A DNA stretch of 64,000 bases from Streptacidiphilus sp. P02-A3a (GCF_014084105.1 NZ_CP048289.1:3171922-3235921), one strand, 5' to 3'; counted from the stretch's first letter, positions 25,854-34,773 are shown. Notes: a model not told the origin generated them from the sequence alone. Program-made: numbers and translations.

Positions 25854-26001
25854 CGTGCCTCTCGTGTCGCTGGATCTCGGGCCGCCGGGCGAGCGCAGGC
25901 AGAGAGGTTTACTGTATTCGGCTCCCAACGGCGCGGTGTTCCCGCAGGCCACGGCTCGGTATCGATCCTCGGTCGGGTCGCTTCCAGCCTTGACGCCTTA
26001 A

Positions 26002-26021
26002 GTTAAGTTATTTAACTTAAC
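26002..26021. promoter_or_regulatory. Perfect A/T-rich palindrome, candidate ROK operator
   Basis: GTTAAGTTA-TT-TAACTTAAC, a 9-base perfect inverted repeat with a 2-base centre, standing out in GC-rich DNA. It is 40 bases before the permease start. A further TTAAGTTA copy begins at 25998. ROK repressors are known to bind A/T-rich palindromes of this kind. Confidence 0.75.
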
Positions 26022-26060
26022 AATAGCCCCTGTTCGCCATCCCCACTCCCGGAGGTAGCG

Positions 26061-27575
26061 GTGCCCGGAACCCCTGCGCCTGCTGTCCCACCCGCGTCCG
26101 ACTCGTCCAGCGGCACCGCGACCGGTTCCCCGGTCGCGTCCGGGGGCGGGCTGGTCCGCCGGATCGGCCTGTTCCAGGCGACCGCCATCAACATGAGCCA
26201 GATGGTCGGCGTCGGCCCGTTCATCACCATCCCGCTGATGGTCGTGGCCTTCGGTGGCCCGCAGGCGATCATCGGCTGGGTCGCCGGGGCGCTGCTGGCC
26301 CTGGTCGACGGCCTGGTCTGGGCCGAGCTGGGCGCCTCGCTGCCCGGCTCCGGGGGGACCTACGTCTACCTCCGCGAGGCCTTCCAGTACCGCTCGGGTC
26401 GGCTGATGCCGTTCCTGTTCGTCTGGACGGCGATGATCTTCATTCCGCTGATCATGTCCACCGGTGTGGTCGGCCTGGTCTCCTACCTGCAGTACCTCTG
26501 GCCCAGCATGACCAGCCTCCAGGGCGACCTGGTCGGCCTGGGCGTGGTGCTGGCGGTGGTGGTGCTGCTGTGGCGCAAGGTCGAGAGCATCGCCCGGCTG
26601 TCGGTGGTGATGTGGGCGGTGATGCTGATCGCCGTGGTCTGTCTGATCATCGCCTCGTACACCCACTTCAACGCCTCGCAGGCGTTCGACTGGCCCGCGC
26701 ACGCCATCCAGCTCACCCACGGCTCCTTCTGGATCGCCTTCGCCTCCGGTCTGACCATCGGTATCTACGACTACCTGGGCTACAACACCGCCTCCTACAT
26801 GGGCGCCGAGGTCAAGCAGCCGGGGCGGGTGATGCCGCGCTCGATCGTCTTCTCGATCGCCGCTGTCATGTGCATCTACCTGGTGATGCAGATCGGTGTG
26901 CTGGGCGTGGTCAACTGGCACGACATGCTGAACACCAACTCGGCCGCCTACAGCTCGGTGGCCTCGGTGGTGCTGGAGAAGACCTGGGGCCACACCGCGG
27001 CGCAGGTGGTCACCGGACTGATCCTGGTCACCGCCTTCGCCTCGGTGTTCGCCGGGCTGCTCGGCGGCTCCCGGGTGCCCTACGACGCCGCCCGCGACCG
27101 GGTGTTCTTCAAGCAGTTCGGCCATTTGCACCCGAAGCACCGGTTCCCGGTGCTCGGCCTGGTCGCCATGGGCGTGGTCACCGCCGCCGGGTTCCTGCTC
27201 GGCCGGCTCACCAGCCTGACCACCCTGATCGACCTGCTCACCACCGTGATGGTGATCGTCCAGTCGCTGGCCCAGGTGCTCGCGGTGACCGTGCTGCGCA
27301 AGCGCCAGCCGGAGCTCAAGCGCCCGTACAAGATGTGGCTCTACCCGCTGCCGGGGATCCTCGCGGGCGTCGGCTGGCTGGTCATCTACGGCTTCGCGGA
27401 CAAGGCCTCCCCGGGCTTCCACCCCATCGAGTGGTCGCTGGCCTGGGTCGCGGCGGGTTGCCTGGCCTTCGTCTTCTGGTCCCGCTTCGAGAAGCTGTGG
27501 CCGTTCGGGCCCAAGGAGATCCGGGAGGAGTACCTGGAGGCGCAGCGGCAGGAGCGGCAGGCCGTCGGCGGCTGA
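26061..27575 (+). CDS. APC-family amino-acid permease
   Basis: Membrane protein of 504 residues with about 12 spans, starting at a GTG with GGAGG upstream. Early signature: RIGLFQATAINMSQMVGVGPFITIP, the unwound first helix that binds substrate in APC transporters. Later spans contain GLTIGIYDYLGYNTASYMGAEVKQP and RVPYDAARDRVFFKQFGHLHPKHRFP, typical of the amino-acid/polyamine group. The divergent ROK regulator and palindrome suggest control by a sugar-like or other ligand rather than the usual amino-acid regulators, which is unusual. The transported compound is unknown. Confidence 0.87.
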   Translation: MPGTPAPAVPPASDSSSGTATGSPVASGGGLVRRIGLFQATAINMSQMVGVGPFITIPLMVVAFGGPQAIIGWVAGALLALVDGLVWAELGASLPGSGGTYVYLREAFQYRSGRLMPFLFVWTAMIFIPLIMSTGVVGLVSYLQYLWPSMTSLQGDLVGLGVVLAVVVLLWRKVESIARLSVVMWAVMLIAVVCLIIASYTHFNASQAFDWPAHAIQLTHGSFWIAFASGLTIGIYDYLGYNTASYMGAEVKQPGRVMPRSIVFSIAAVMCIYLVMQIGVLGVVNWHDMLNTNSAAYSSVASVVLEKTWGHTAAQVVTGLILVTAFASVFAGLLGGSRVPYDAARDRVFFKQFGHLHPKHRFPVLGLVAMGVVTAAGFLLGRLTSLTTLIDLLTTVMVIVQSLAQVLAVTVLRKRQPELKRPYKMWLYPLPGILAGVGWLVIYGFADKASPGFHPIEWSLAWVAAGCLAFVFWSRFEKLWPFGPKEIREEYLEAQRQERQAVGG

Positions 27576-27662
27576 GGCGGCGGCTGAGCGGCCGGGGCGT
27601 CCGGCGCCCGCCGGGCGGCGCTGGGCGGGCGCGCGCGGGGGTGCTGTGCACAGAATGGACGC

Positions 27663-27914
27663 ATGGCCAAGAAAACCAACGCCCCGGCGCCGCGCAAGGT
27701 CGGCGGTGTGACGGTGAGCCCCCGGACGGTCGCCTTCGTGGTGGTGGCGATCCTGGCCGTCTGGTTCATCCTGATGAACACCTCGTCGGTGCGGATCCAT
27801 CTGTGGGGCCTGTCCACGGCCACCTCGCCGCTGTGGTTCGTGCTGCTGGTGATGCTGGTGGCCGGGATCCTGCTCGGCTGGGCGCTGCACCGCTACCGGG
27901 ACGGCCGGAAGTAG
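27663..27914 (+). CDS. LapA/DUF1049-like small membrane protein
   Basis: An 83-residue protein with two hydrophobic spans (TVAFVVVAILAVWFILMN and LWFVLLVMLVAGILLGWALH) joined by SSVRIHLWGLSTATSP, ending in a basic RYRDGRK. This is the layout of the lipopolysaccharide-assembly LapA/DUF1049 domain. In Gram-positive actinomycetes the role is unknown, and the name reflects homology, not LPS. Confidence 0.82.
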   Translation: MAKKTNAPAPRKVGGVTVSPRTVAFVVVAILAVWFILMNTSSVRIHLWGLSTATSPLWFVLLVMLVAGILLGWALHRYRDGRK

Positions 27915-27937
27915 GACCGCAGGCAGGACCGCAGTCA

Positions 27938-27978
27938 CCGCAGGATCGCAGTACCGCAGGATCGCAGTACCGCAGGAC
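27938..27978. repeat. 16-bp tandem repeat
   Basis: Two exact copies of CCGCAGGATCGCAGTA and a partial third follow the LapA-like gene. The unit contains the same CCGCAG motif as nearby degenerate copies. No function is seen. Confidence 0.75.
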
Positions 27979-27996
27979 GTACGGCCCACCGTGCTT

Positions 27997-28032
27997 CGGC
28001 CCGGCTCCCGCTGCTGGCGGGGAGCCGGGCCG
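27997..28032 (+). terminator. Hairpin after the LapA-like gene
   Basis: A perfect 13-base stem CGGCCCGGCTCCC with a 10-base loop, followed by CGGCGTTTCCC with a short T-run. Confidence 0.75.
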
Positions 28033-28470
28033 CGGCGTTTCCCGGGCGTGGAACCGGGGCCCGGAGTGAGGCCCGACACAGGGCCGGGGGCGTCCACGAA
28101 GCCCGGTAGTTGATCCACTGGCGGCAGCCGCTGGAATGTTCAACCACTTCCCCGTGATCTGTCCGGGGTCACCCCGGTCGCGGCCCTGGAACGGGGCCCA
28201 GCCGCAGCTCACAGCGGTCGGCCAGGAATCTCGCAGATTCTCCTGATCCCGGGTTTGCCCGGCCTGGGGATGGGTAGCGAGCGCCCTCGGCGGGCTCGGC
28301 GAACAGTGTTCCAATACGGACCGGCGTAGTAGCGGAGGGCTTTGGCCGCCGCTGTTCCGCCCGCTAACAATGGCGGAGTCCCAGCGCCAGTCCGGCCCCG
28401 TGCGGCACCTGTCCCGCCGTACGGATCCGAGCCGGTTGGCTGCCGAGCCGACTGATTGAGGTCCTCTCCC
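28033..28470 (+). other. Long 5' leader region of the lytic transglycosylase gene
   Basis: A 438-base gene-free stretch. It contains several potential hairpins and segments such as CGGGGTCACC, GGAACGGGGCCCAG and CCGCAGCTCACAGCGG, which loosely recall pieces of the c-di-AMP (ydaO) riboswitch found before cell-wall hydrolase genes in Streptomyces. The order and conservation are too weak to call it. Bases 28300-28380 are likely promoter or late leader sequence. Confidence 0.35.
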
Positions 28471-29232
28471 ATGCCCGCCCTTACCCCGCGTGTGCGCAAG
28501 AGCACTGCCGCCGCCGTGGCCGCTGTCGCCGGTCTCTCGATCGTCGGCACCTTCGCCATCGACTCCTCGGGTGCCGCGAACGCGGCGACCACCACCAGCA
28601 CCGCCGCCACGGTCGCCGACGTCCGCACCGCGGGCGCCACCACCCAGTCCGACGCCCTGGTGCAGTTCCAGCGGATGACCGCGGCGGTGGCCAAGGACGC
28701 TCCGGCCAAGCCGGTGGCCGTCAGCAACGGCGCGCAGATCACCGACAGCCGGGTCGTCGCCGCCAAGGCCGCCGAGAAGGCGGCCGCGGAGCAGAAGGCC
28801 GCCCTGGCCAAGGCCGCCGCCCAGGCCGCCGCCGACCGCAAGGCCGCCGAGGCCAGGAAGGCCGCGGACGCCAAGAAGGCCGCCGAGGCCGCCGCGGCGA
28901 AGAAGGCCGCCGCCCAGAAGCAGGCCGCCGCCGCGTCCACGCCGTCCGGCAGCCCGCGGCAGATCGCCGCCCAGATCGTCCCGGCCGACCAGCTCGCCTC
29001 CTTCGACCAGATCATCTCCCACGAGAGCGGCTGGAGCGTCACCGCGACCAACCCGTCCTCCGGCTCCTACGGCCTGGGCCAGGCCCTGCCCGCCTCGAAG
29101 ATGGCCTCGCAGGGCGCCGACTGGCGGACCAACCCGGTCACCCAGATCAAGTGGGCGCTCAACTACATGGACTCCCGCTACGGCAGCCCGAACGCCGCCT
29201 GGCAGTTCTGGCAGGCCAACAACTGGTACTGA
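28471..29232 (+). CDS. Secreted lytic transglycosylase-like cell-wall protein
   Basis: Secreted protein of 253 residues from the ATG at 28471. Layout: signal peptide ending near GAANA, a linker, an Ala/Lys-rich helical region at about 90-160 (KAAEKAAAEQKAALAKAAAQ), probably wall-associated coiled coil, and a C-terminal lysozyme-like domain from about 170. That domain has IISHESGWSVTATNPSSGSY with the catalytic Glu, GLGQALPASKM, and a final AAWQFWQANNWY. This matches resuscitation/aggregation-promoting-factor-like SLT domains. It should cut peptidoglycan during growth or germination. The in-frame sequence right after its stop is the start of a truncated ligase. Confidence 0.85.
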   Translation: MPALTPRVRKSTAAAVAAVAGLSIVGTFAIDSSGAANAATTTSTAATVADVRTAGATTQSDALVQFQRMTAAVAKDAPAKPVAVSNGAQITDSRVVAAKAAEKAAAEQKAALAKAAAQAAADRKAAEARKAADAKKAAEAAAAKKAAAQKQAAAASTPSGSPRQIAAQIVPADQLASFDQIISHESGWSVTATNPSSGSYGLGQALPASKMASQGADWRTNPVTQIKWALNYMDSRYGSPNAAWQFWQANNWY

Positions 29233-29280
29233 TCGGTAACCGGTACCGATCCGTCACCTCGGTTCCCGCCGCACCCGGCC

Positions 29281-29868
29281 AACCCGCTGAACGCGAACGC
29301 CCGCCCGGGCACCGTCGGCGTCCCGCTGCCCGGCACCGAGGTCCGGGTGGTGCACGAGGAGGACCCGGAGCGCGAGCAGCCCCCGGGCGAGGTCGGCGAG
29401 CTGCTGGTGCGCGGGCCGCAGGTGTTCGCCGGGTACTGGCACGAGCGCGAGGACAGCGCCCGGATGCTGCACGACGGCTGGCTGTTCACCGGCGACATCG
29501 CGGTGATGAGCCCGGACGGCTTCGTCACCGTCATCGACCGCCGCCGCGACGTGATCATCGCCAGCGGCTTCTCGGTGTTCCCCACCGAGATCGAGGAGGT
29601 GCTGCTGTCGCACCCCTCGGTCGCGGACGCGGCCGTGGTCGGCGTGCCCGACGCCTACCGGGGCGAGACGGTCAAGGCGTGCGTGATCGTCCGCGAGGGC
29701 TGCGGGCTCTCCGAACGCACCCTGACCGCCTACTGCTCCGAGCGGCTGGCCGCCTACAAGGTCCCCAAGATCGTGGAGTTCCGGGTGGACCCGCTGCCGC
29801 GCAACCTGCTCGGCAAGGTGCTGCGCCGAGTGCTGCGCGACGAGCACCGGGACCGGTCGGCGGGCTGA
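29281..29868 (+). pseudogene. Truncated acyl-CoA ligase, C-terminal part only
   Basis: Homology to AMP-forming fatty-acid-CoA ligases begins abruptly at about NPLNANARPGTVGVPLPGTE (from 29281) and runs to the normal end. Seen: ELLVRGPQVFAGYWHERE, DGWLFTGDIAVMSPDGFVTV, the hinge DRRRDVIIASGFSVFPTEIE, and the C-terminal Lys in LPRNLLGKVLRR. The whole N-terminal two thirds, including the ATP-binding P-loop, is missing. In frame it joins directly to the stop of the transglycosylase gene. An internal GTG at 29347 could start a 173-residue fragment, but this could not be a full ligase. A deletion that fused the two loci is the simplest explanation. Confidence 0.8.
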
Positions 29869-29890
29869 CCGGCGGTCCGCCCGGGCCGGT

Positions 29891-30853
29891 TCAGGCGCTG
29901 TCCGCGGGACCGGACGGCGCTCGGTCCGGGTCCTCGGCCGGTTCGGACTGCTCCTCCCGCTCCTGCTCCTGCTCGGCGAGCCGGCGCAGCGAGTCCTCCT
30001 CGGCGACCCGCCGCAGCGCCTCCTGCTGCTCGCGCTGCTTCAGCACCTCCTCCAGCGTCGGCGACTCGTCCCAGACCGCGTGGAAGGCCAGCCGCAGCGC
30101 CTCGGCCAGCGAGGGGTGGCGGATCACCAGCGAGGTGGTCGCGCCCGCCCTGGCCACCGGGTCGGGCATGTCGCAGAGCACCGTGGAGCCGTCCGCGATC
30201 ACCAGCTTCAGCGGCAGGTTCTCGGCGATCCTGATCTCCTCGCCGACCTCCACGAACTGCCGCACCACGTCCAGCACCACGGCGTCGTCCAGCACGTCGC
30301 TGCTGTACAGCGAGCGGACCGTGCGCCCGGCGGCGTGCAGCCGGGCCGAGGCCTCGATCCCGGCGACGTTCTCGGCGGGCGGGTTGAACCACGGCGGCCG
30401 GGAGAAGCTCAGCAGTTCCCGTTCGGCCTCGGACTGGATCCGGGCGAAGCGCTCGCTGATGTCGGCCGCGTCCCGCAGCACCTCGACGTAGTCGAGCGGG
30501 TCGGTGTGGGTCCGGCCGCTGGCCCAGGTCGGCAGCAGCTCCTGGGCGAGCTCGTCGGACAGCCGCTCCAGGCGGCCGAGCGAGCGGCGCTGCTGCTCCA
30601 TCAGCCGGTGCACCGCCGTCTCCGGCGCGACGGCCGAGTACCCGGCGACCTTGCCCGGGCGCAGCAGCGCCAGCTGCCGCCGGGTGAGGCCCTCAAGTAC
30701 GTCGTAGACCCGCTGCCGGGGCACCTGGGCCTCCCGCGCGACCTCGGCCGCGGTGAACACGTCGCGGCGGATCAGTGCGAGGTAGACCCGTGCCTCGTAG
30801 TTGGTCAGGCCTAGCTCTTCCAGGTCCGCTGCGCGTCTGTCGTCCGTATGCAT
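29891..30853 (-). CDS. TrmB-type helix-turn-helix regulator
   Basis: Protein of 320 residues from the ATG at 30853. N-terminal TrmB-like winged helix: LEELGLTNYEARVYLALI, then FTAAEVAREAQVPRQRVYDVLEGLTRRQLALLRPG. A helical linker (LMEQQRRSLGRLERLSDELAQELL) leads to a ligand domain of about 150 residues that includes RELLSFSRPPWFNPPAENV. The C-terminus is a charged Glu/Arg coiled segment (EEVLKQREQQEALRR). TrmB proteins sense sugars or related molecules in archaea; actinobacterial ligands are mostly unknown. It is divergent from a DHA2 exporter with a dyad in between, so control of that exporter is likely. Confidence 0.8.
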   Translation of the reverse strand: MHTDDRRAADLEELGLTNYEARVYLALIRRDVFTAAEVAREAQVPRQRVYDVLEGLTRRQLALLRPGKVAGYSAVAPETAVHRLMEQQRRSLGRLERLSDELAQELLPTWASGRTHTDPLDYVEVLRDAADISERFARIQSEAERELLSFSRPPWFNPPAENVAGIEASARLHAAGRTVRSLYSSDVLDDAVVLDVVRQFVEVGEEIRIAENLPLKLVIADGSTVLCDMPDPVARAGATTSLVIRHPSLAEALRLAFHAVWDESPTLEEVLKQREQQEALRRVAEEDSLRRLAEQEQEREEQSEPAEDPDRAPSGPADSA

Positions 30854-31174
30854 GAGGGAACCGTAGTGGCGCGGGTGCCATCTTTGGCAAGAGCTGTCCA
30901 ACAGCTGGCTGGTCGGGTTACCCGGCCTGGTCCCGGCGACTTCGCCGAGGTGGCGGCCGTGAGCACCACTCGCAGGGGTGTCAGCGCCCATTTTCTGTCA
31001 TGAACATGAAATACAATTGTGATCATTTCTGCACATGATCATCATGTTTCAGTGCTCATCGCTGCTTACCTGCCGTAAGGCTAGCCCCGCCCCCGGGATT
31101 GTCAGTGGCACACGATACGGTTCCCCAAGCTCGGATCCGAGCTCTGTACGCATAGGCATTCTGGAGTCACCGCC
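30854..31174. promoter_or_regulatory. Divergent promoter region with nested dyad
   Basis: A 321-base interval between the TrmB-type regulator and the exporter. Bases 30990-31060 are A/T-rich and hold TGATCAT (31020-31026) facing ATGATCA (31035-31041), flanked by TGAACATGA (31001) and TCATGTTTCA (31042-31051). This nested symmetry is a candidate operator. Confidence 0.55.
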
Positions 31175-32779
31175 ATGTCCGAAATCCCGGTCGACACCGC
31201 GACCGAACCCTCGCCGGAACCACCCCCGGGTGTCGACGCGGCCGTGCCTGACGGCCCCAGCTACCTGAGCCACAAGCAGATCATGGTGGTGATGGGCGGG
31301 CTGATGGCGGGAATGCTGCTGGCCGCGCTCGACCAGAGCATCGTCGGCACCGCGCTGCCGACCATCGTCAGCCAGCTCGGCGGCATCGACAAGCTCTCCT
31401 GGGTGGTCACCGCCTACCTGCTGACGTCGACCGCGGCCACGCCGCTCTGGGGCAAGATCTCCGACCTCTACGGGCGCCGGGTCATCTTCCAGACGGCCAT
31501 CGTGGTCTTCCTGGTCGGTTCGGCCCTGGCGGGCCTCAGTCAGAACATGGGCGAGCTGATCGGCTTCCGGGCGGTCCAGGGCGTCGGCGGTGGCGGTCTG
31601 ATGTCGCTCGCCTTCGCGATCATCGGCGACGTGATACCCCCGCGTGAGCGCGGTCGCTACATGGGCCTGATGGGCGCCGTCTTCGGGCTGGCCAGCGTGG
31701 CCGGGCCGCTGCTCGGCGGCTGGTTCACCGACAGCATCGGCTGGCGCTGGATCTTCTACATCAACCTGCCGATCGGCATCGGCGCCTTCATCGTCTGCTC
31801 CTTCGCGCTGCGGCTGCCGGTCAACCGCCGCGAGCACTCCATCGACTACCTGGGCGCGGCGGCCATCGTCTCCGCGGTGACCAGCCTGCTGCTCTACCTG
31901 AACTGGGCCGGGACCTCCTACGGGTGGGCCTCCTGGCAGGGCCTGGCGCTGCTGGCCGGCTCGGTGCTGCTGGTGGTGGCGTTCGTGCTGATCGAGCAGC
32001 GCGCGGCGGAGCCGATCCTGCCGATGCGGCTGTTCCGCAACCAGATCTTCTCGGTCGGCAACGGCTTCGGCTTCTTCGCGGGCTTCGCGATGTTCGGCGG
32101 CATCATCTACCTGCCGCTGTACCTCCAGGCGGTGAAGGGGATGTCCGCGATGGAGTCCGGTCTGGGCATGCTTCCGGCGATCGCCGGGATCATGGTCACC
32201 TCGATCGCCTCCGGCCGGATCATGGTCAAGACCGGCAAGTACAAGATCTACCCGATCGCCGGCGCGGTGCTGATCATCGCCTCGCTGGTGCTGCTCAGCC
32301 AGCTCACCAACGGCACGCCGTACTGGCAGGTCGCGGTCTACGCGTTCGTCTTCGGCTCCGGCCTGGGGATGACCATGCAGACCATCGTCACCGCGATCCA
32401 GAACTCGGTGCACTTCAGTGACATGGGTGTGGCCACCGCCTCGGCCACGTTCTTCCGGCAGATCGGCGCCTCCATCGGGACGGCCATCTTCGGGACCGTG
32501 CTGACCACCCGGATGGCGCACTACATGGCGCAGGAGGTCTCGCACATACCCGGCGGTGCCCGGAGCGCCGGTCACCTGGACGTCAACAACATCCAGGCCA
32601 TCCACGCGCTCCCGGCGGCGGTCAAGGGGCCGGTCACGGCCGCCTTCGCGCACGCCATCGGCGACCTGTTCCTGACCGGTGTCCCGTTCATCGCGATCGC
32701 GCTGGTGTTCGCGCTGGTGCTCAAGGAGAAGAAGCTGGTCGCCGCCGAGGGCGCGGAGCCGGCGGCCCCCGCGCACTGA
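31175..32779 (+). CDS. DHA2-family MFS drug exporter (EmrB/QacA type)
   Basis: Membrane protein of 534 residues with about 14 spans. Seen: LDQSIVGTALPTIVSQLG in the first span (motif D1), the motif A loop GKISDLYGRRVIFQ, and motif C-like AVFGLASVAGPLLGGWFTD in span 5, all hallmarks of proton-coupled multidrug exporters. The ATG at 31175 has GGAG 8 bases before it. It is divergent from a TrmB-type regulator. The substrate is unknown; antibiotics, dyes or a metabolite are possible. Confidence 0.9.
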   Translation: MSEIPVDTATEPSPEPPPGVDAAVPDGPSYLSHKQIMVVMGGLMAGMLLAALDQSIVGTALPTIVSQLGGIDKLSWVVTAYLLTSTAATPLWGKISDLYGRRVIFQTAIVVFLVGSALAGLSQNMGELIGFRAVQGVGGGGLMSLAFAIIGDVIPPRERGRYMGLMGAVFGLASVAGPLLGGWFTDSIGWRWIFYINLPIGIGAFIVCSFALRLPVNRREHSIDYLGAAAIVSAVTSLLLYLNWAGTSYGWASWQGLALLAGSVLLVVAFVLIEQRAAEPILPMRLFRNQIFSVGNGFGFFAGFAMFGGIIYLPLYLQAVKGMSAMESGLGMLPAIAGIMVTSIASGRIMVKTGKYKIYPIAGAVLIIASLVLLSQLTNGTPYWQVAVYAFVFGSGLGMTMQTIVTAIQNSVHFSDMGVATASATFFRQIGASIGTAIFGTVLTTRMAHYMAQEVSHIPGGARSAGHLDVNNIQAIHALPAAVKGPVTAAFAHAIGDLFLTGVPFIAIALVFALVLKEKKLVAAEGAEPAAPAH

Positions 32780-32797
32780 CGCCGGGCGGTCCGCGCG

Positions 32798-33571
32798 TCA
32801 GCTGGACGCGCGGGCCATCCGGTCCAGGGCGTGCAGCAGCGCGGGCAGCTCGGGTCCGCGCCCGATCGGCACCACCTCGTGCGGCTTGTCGTCCAGCAGC
32901 ACCAGGGCGATGTCGTCGGTGCGGGCGGCCAGGCTCCAGCCCGGCCCGTCCGCGCGGACCAGCCGCGCGCCCTCGGCGGCGGGGGTGGAGCGGACCCGCC
33001 CGGCCGGCGGGGGAGTGCGGGTGTACTCGCGCGCCTCGGCCAGGATCCGGGCCACGCTGCCCTCGGACGGCGGGCGGGCGCTCTCGTCGAAGGTCACCGA
33101 GTCGGCGACCTGCTCCCGCCACAGGGCCCACTGCTTGGCTATCTCGTCGGCGCCGAGCCGTCGCTGGGCCGGGCCCCACTGGTCCGGCGCCGGCGGGCTG
33201 AGCAGCTGCCGCTCGCTCTCCCCGGCGGGCGGGTCGTGCGGCTCGGGCAGGCCCGGGGTGCTCACCGCCAGTGCCAGCGGCCAGCCGGGGAAGGAGTCCA
33301 CCACCGTGCGGTCGGGCGGGGTGAGGTCGTACGGCATACCGCAGTCCCAGGCCGCGATGGCGCAGCCGACCAGCGCCGCGTCGTCGGAGACCACCGTCCA
33401 CCGGGCACCGTCGGCGTCCTGGCCGAACAGCAGGCCGTAGCCGTCGGCCCAGGGTTCGAGGCCGAGCGCGGCGCAGGCGTCCGGGTAGTCGTCCCCCAGC
33501 ACGCTGGGGAACTGTCCCGGGGTCAGCAGCAGGGCGCTCAGCACGTAGAACGCGCCGGTGTCGTCGGACAT
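32798..33571 (-). CDS. Conserved hypothetical protein
   Basis: Soluble protein of 257 residues not matched to a known family. The N-terminus reads MSDDTGAFYVLSALLLTPGQFPSVLGDDYPDACAALGLEPW, followed by DGARWTVVSDDAALVGCAIAAWDCGMPY, a WALWREQVADS helix, and a C-terminal beta segment (DDIALVLLDDKPHEVVPIG) with LPALLHALDRMA. No signal peptide, membrane span or catalytic motif is visible. It converges on the exporter gene and lies upstream of the HpnH-like gene on the same strand. Confidence 0.65.
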   Translation of the reverse strand: MSDDTGAFYVLSALLLTPGQFPSVLGDDYPDACAALGLEPWADGYGLLFGQDADGARWTVVSDDAALVGCAIAAWDCGMPYDLTPPDRTVVDSFPGWPLALAVSTPGLPEPHDPPAGESERQLLSPPAPDQWGPAQRRLGADEIAKQWALWREQVADSVTFDESARPPSEGSVARILAEAREYTRTPPPAGRVRSTPAAEGARLVRADGPGWSLAARTDDIALVLLDDKPHEVVPIGRGPELPALLHALDRMARASS

Positions 33572-33719
33572 GGAGCCCCACCCCTTCGTGAGTCGTCCCT
33601 CGCCGAGCGGGCCGGGCCCGCTGAGGTCGACACATCGTAGTGACGGCTTGCCACTGGGTACCAGTTGTGGACGAACGACCGGTCGGCCCGGCCGCCGGTC
33701 GTTCGTCCCACGGGGCTGG

Positions 33720-34724
33720 TCAGCCCGCGGTGAGGGCCCGCAGGCTCTCCTTGAGCGAACCCATGGTCGCCAGCACCGCCGTCGGCTCGTAGCCGCAGTG
33801 CGCCATGCAGTTGTCGCAGCGCGGGTCCTTGCCGCGGCCGTAGTTCTCCCAGTCGGTGGTCTCCAGCAGCTCCTTGTAGGTCTCGGTGTAACCGTCGGCC
33901 ATCAGGTAGCAGGGCTTCTGCCAGCCCTTGAGGGAGTACGACGGGATCGCCCACGGCGTGCACTCGAAGTCGGTCTTCCCCTCCAGGAAGTCGAGGTAGA
34001 GCGCCGAGTGGTTGAGCCGCCAGCCCTTGCGGCGGCCGTCCGCGAACGCCTTCTTGAACAGCTGCCTGGTCTGCTCCACCCCGAGGAAGCGGTCCTGGTC
34101 AGGGGCCTTCTCATAGGCGTAACCGGGAGAGATCTGCATCCGGTCGACCTTCAGGTCGTCATTGAGGTACTGGAGCACCTCGATCACGTCCTGCGGGCTG
34201 TCGTTGTTGAAGAAGGTGGAGTTGGTGTAAACGGCGAACCCGGCCGCCTTGGCCTCCTTGATCGCGGCGATGGCCTGGTCGAACACGCCGACCTTGCTCA
34301 CCGACTCGTCGTGCCGCTCGCGCAGCCCGTCGATGTGGACCATCCAGGCGAAGTTCCGGTGCGGCTTGAACTTGTGCAGGTGCTTCGGCAGCAGCACGGC
34401 ATTCGTGCAGAGCACCACGAACTTGCCCTTGTCCAGCAGCGCCCTGGTCATCTCGTCGATCTGCGGATGCATCAACGGCTCGCCGCCGGCCAGGGAGACC
34501 ATCGGCGCGCCCGCCTCCTCGACGGCGTCGACGACCTGCTGCACCGGCATGCGCTGCTTCAGTACGCTGGCCGGGTGCTGGATCTTGCCGCAGCCCGCGC
34601 AGGCGAGATTGCACGCGAAAAGGGGTTCGACCTCGACGATCAACGGGAACTTGTCCCGACGCAGGAGCTTCTGCTTGAGGAGGTATGTGCCCATTTTGAT
34701 GGTCAGATTAAGTGGGAGTCCCAT
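33720..34724 (-). CDS. hpnH: HpnH-like radical SAM enzyme (adenosyl-hopene transferase)
   Basis: Radical SAM protein of 334 residues. The CxxxCxxC cluster motif is ACNLACAGC (Cys 38, 42, 45), followed by LAGGEPLMHPQIDEM and VVLCTNAVLL. Extra Cys occur at the C-terminus (DPRCDNCMAHCGYEP). This matches HpnH, which adds the 5'-deoxyadenosyl group of SAM to diploptene to form adenosylhopane. In Streptomyces hopanoid clusters hpnH is normally located with shc, hpnG, ispG and dxs, but here it lies 30 kb from dxs, beside a divergent TetR gene. It may be a second copy. The start ATG has GGAG upstream. Confidence 0.85.
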   Translation of the reverse strand: MGLPLNLTIKMGTYLLKQKLLRRDKFPLIVEVEPLFACNLACAGCGKIQHPASVLKQRMPVQQVVDAVEEAGAPMVSLAGGEPLMHPQIDEMTRALLDKGKFVVLCTNAVLLPKHLHKFKPHRNFAWMVHIDGLRERHDESVSKVGVFDQAIAAIKEAKAAGFAVYTNSTFFNNDSPQDVIEVLQYLNDDLKVDRMQISPGYAYEKAPDQDRFLGVEQTRQLFKKAFADGRRKGWRLNHSALYLDFLEGKTDFECTPWAIPSYSLKGWQKPCYLMADGYTETYKELLETTDWENYGRGKDPRCDNCMAHCGYEPTAVLATMGSLKESLRALTAG

Positions 34725-34773
34725 GATCCATGTCTCCGTTCCCCCGGGCCCCGGGATCGAGGCCCTCCACTAA

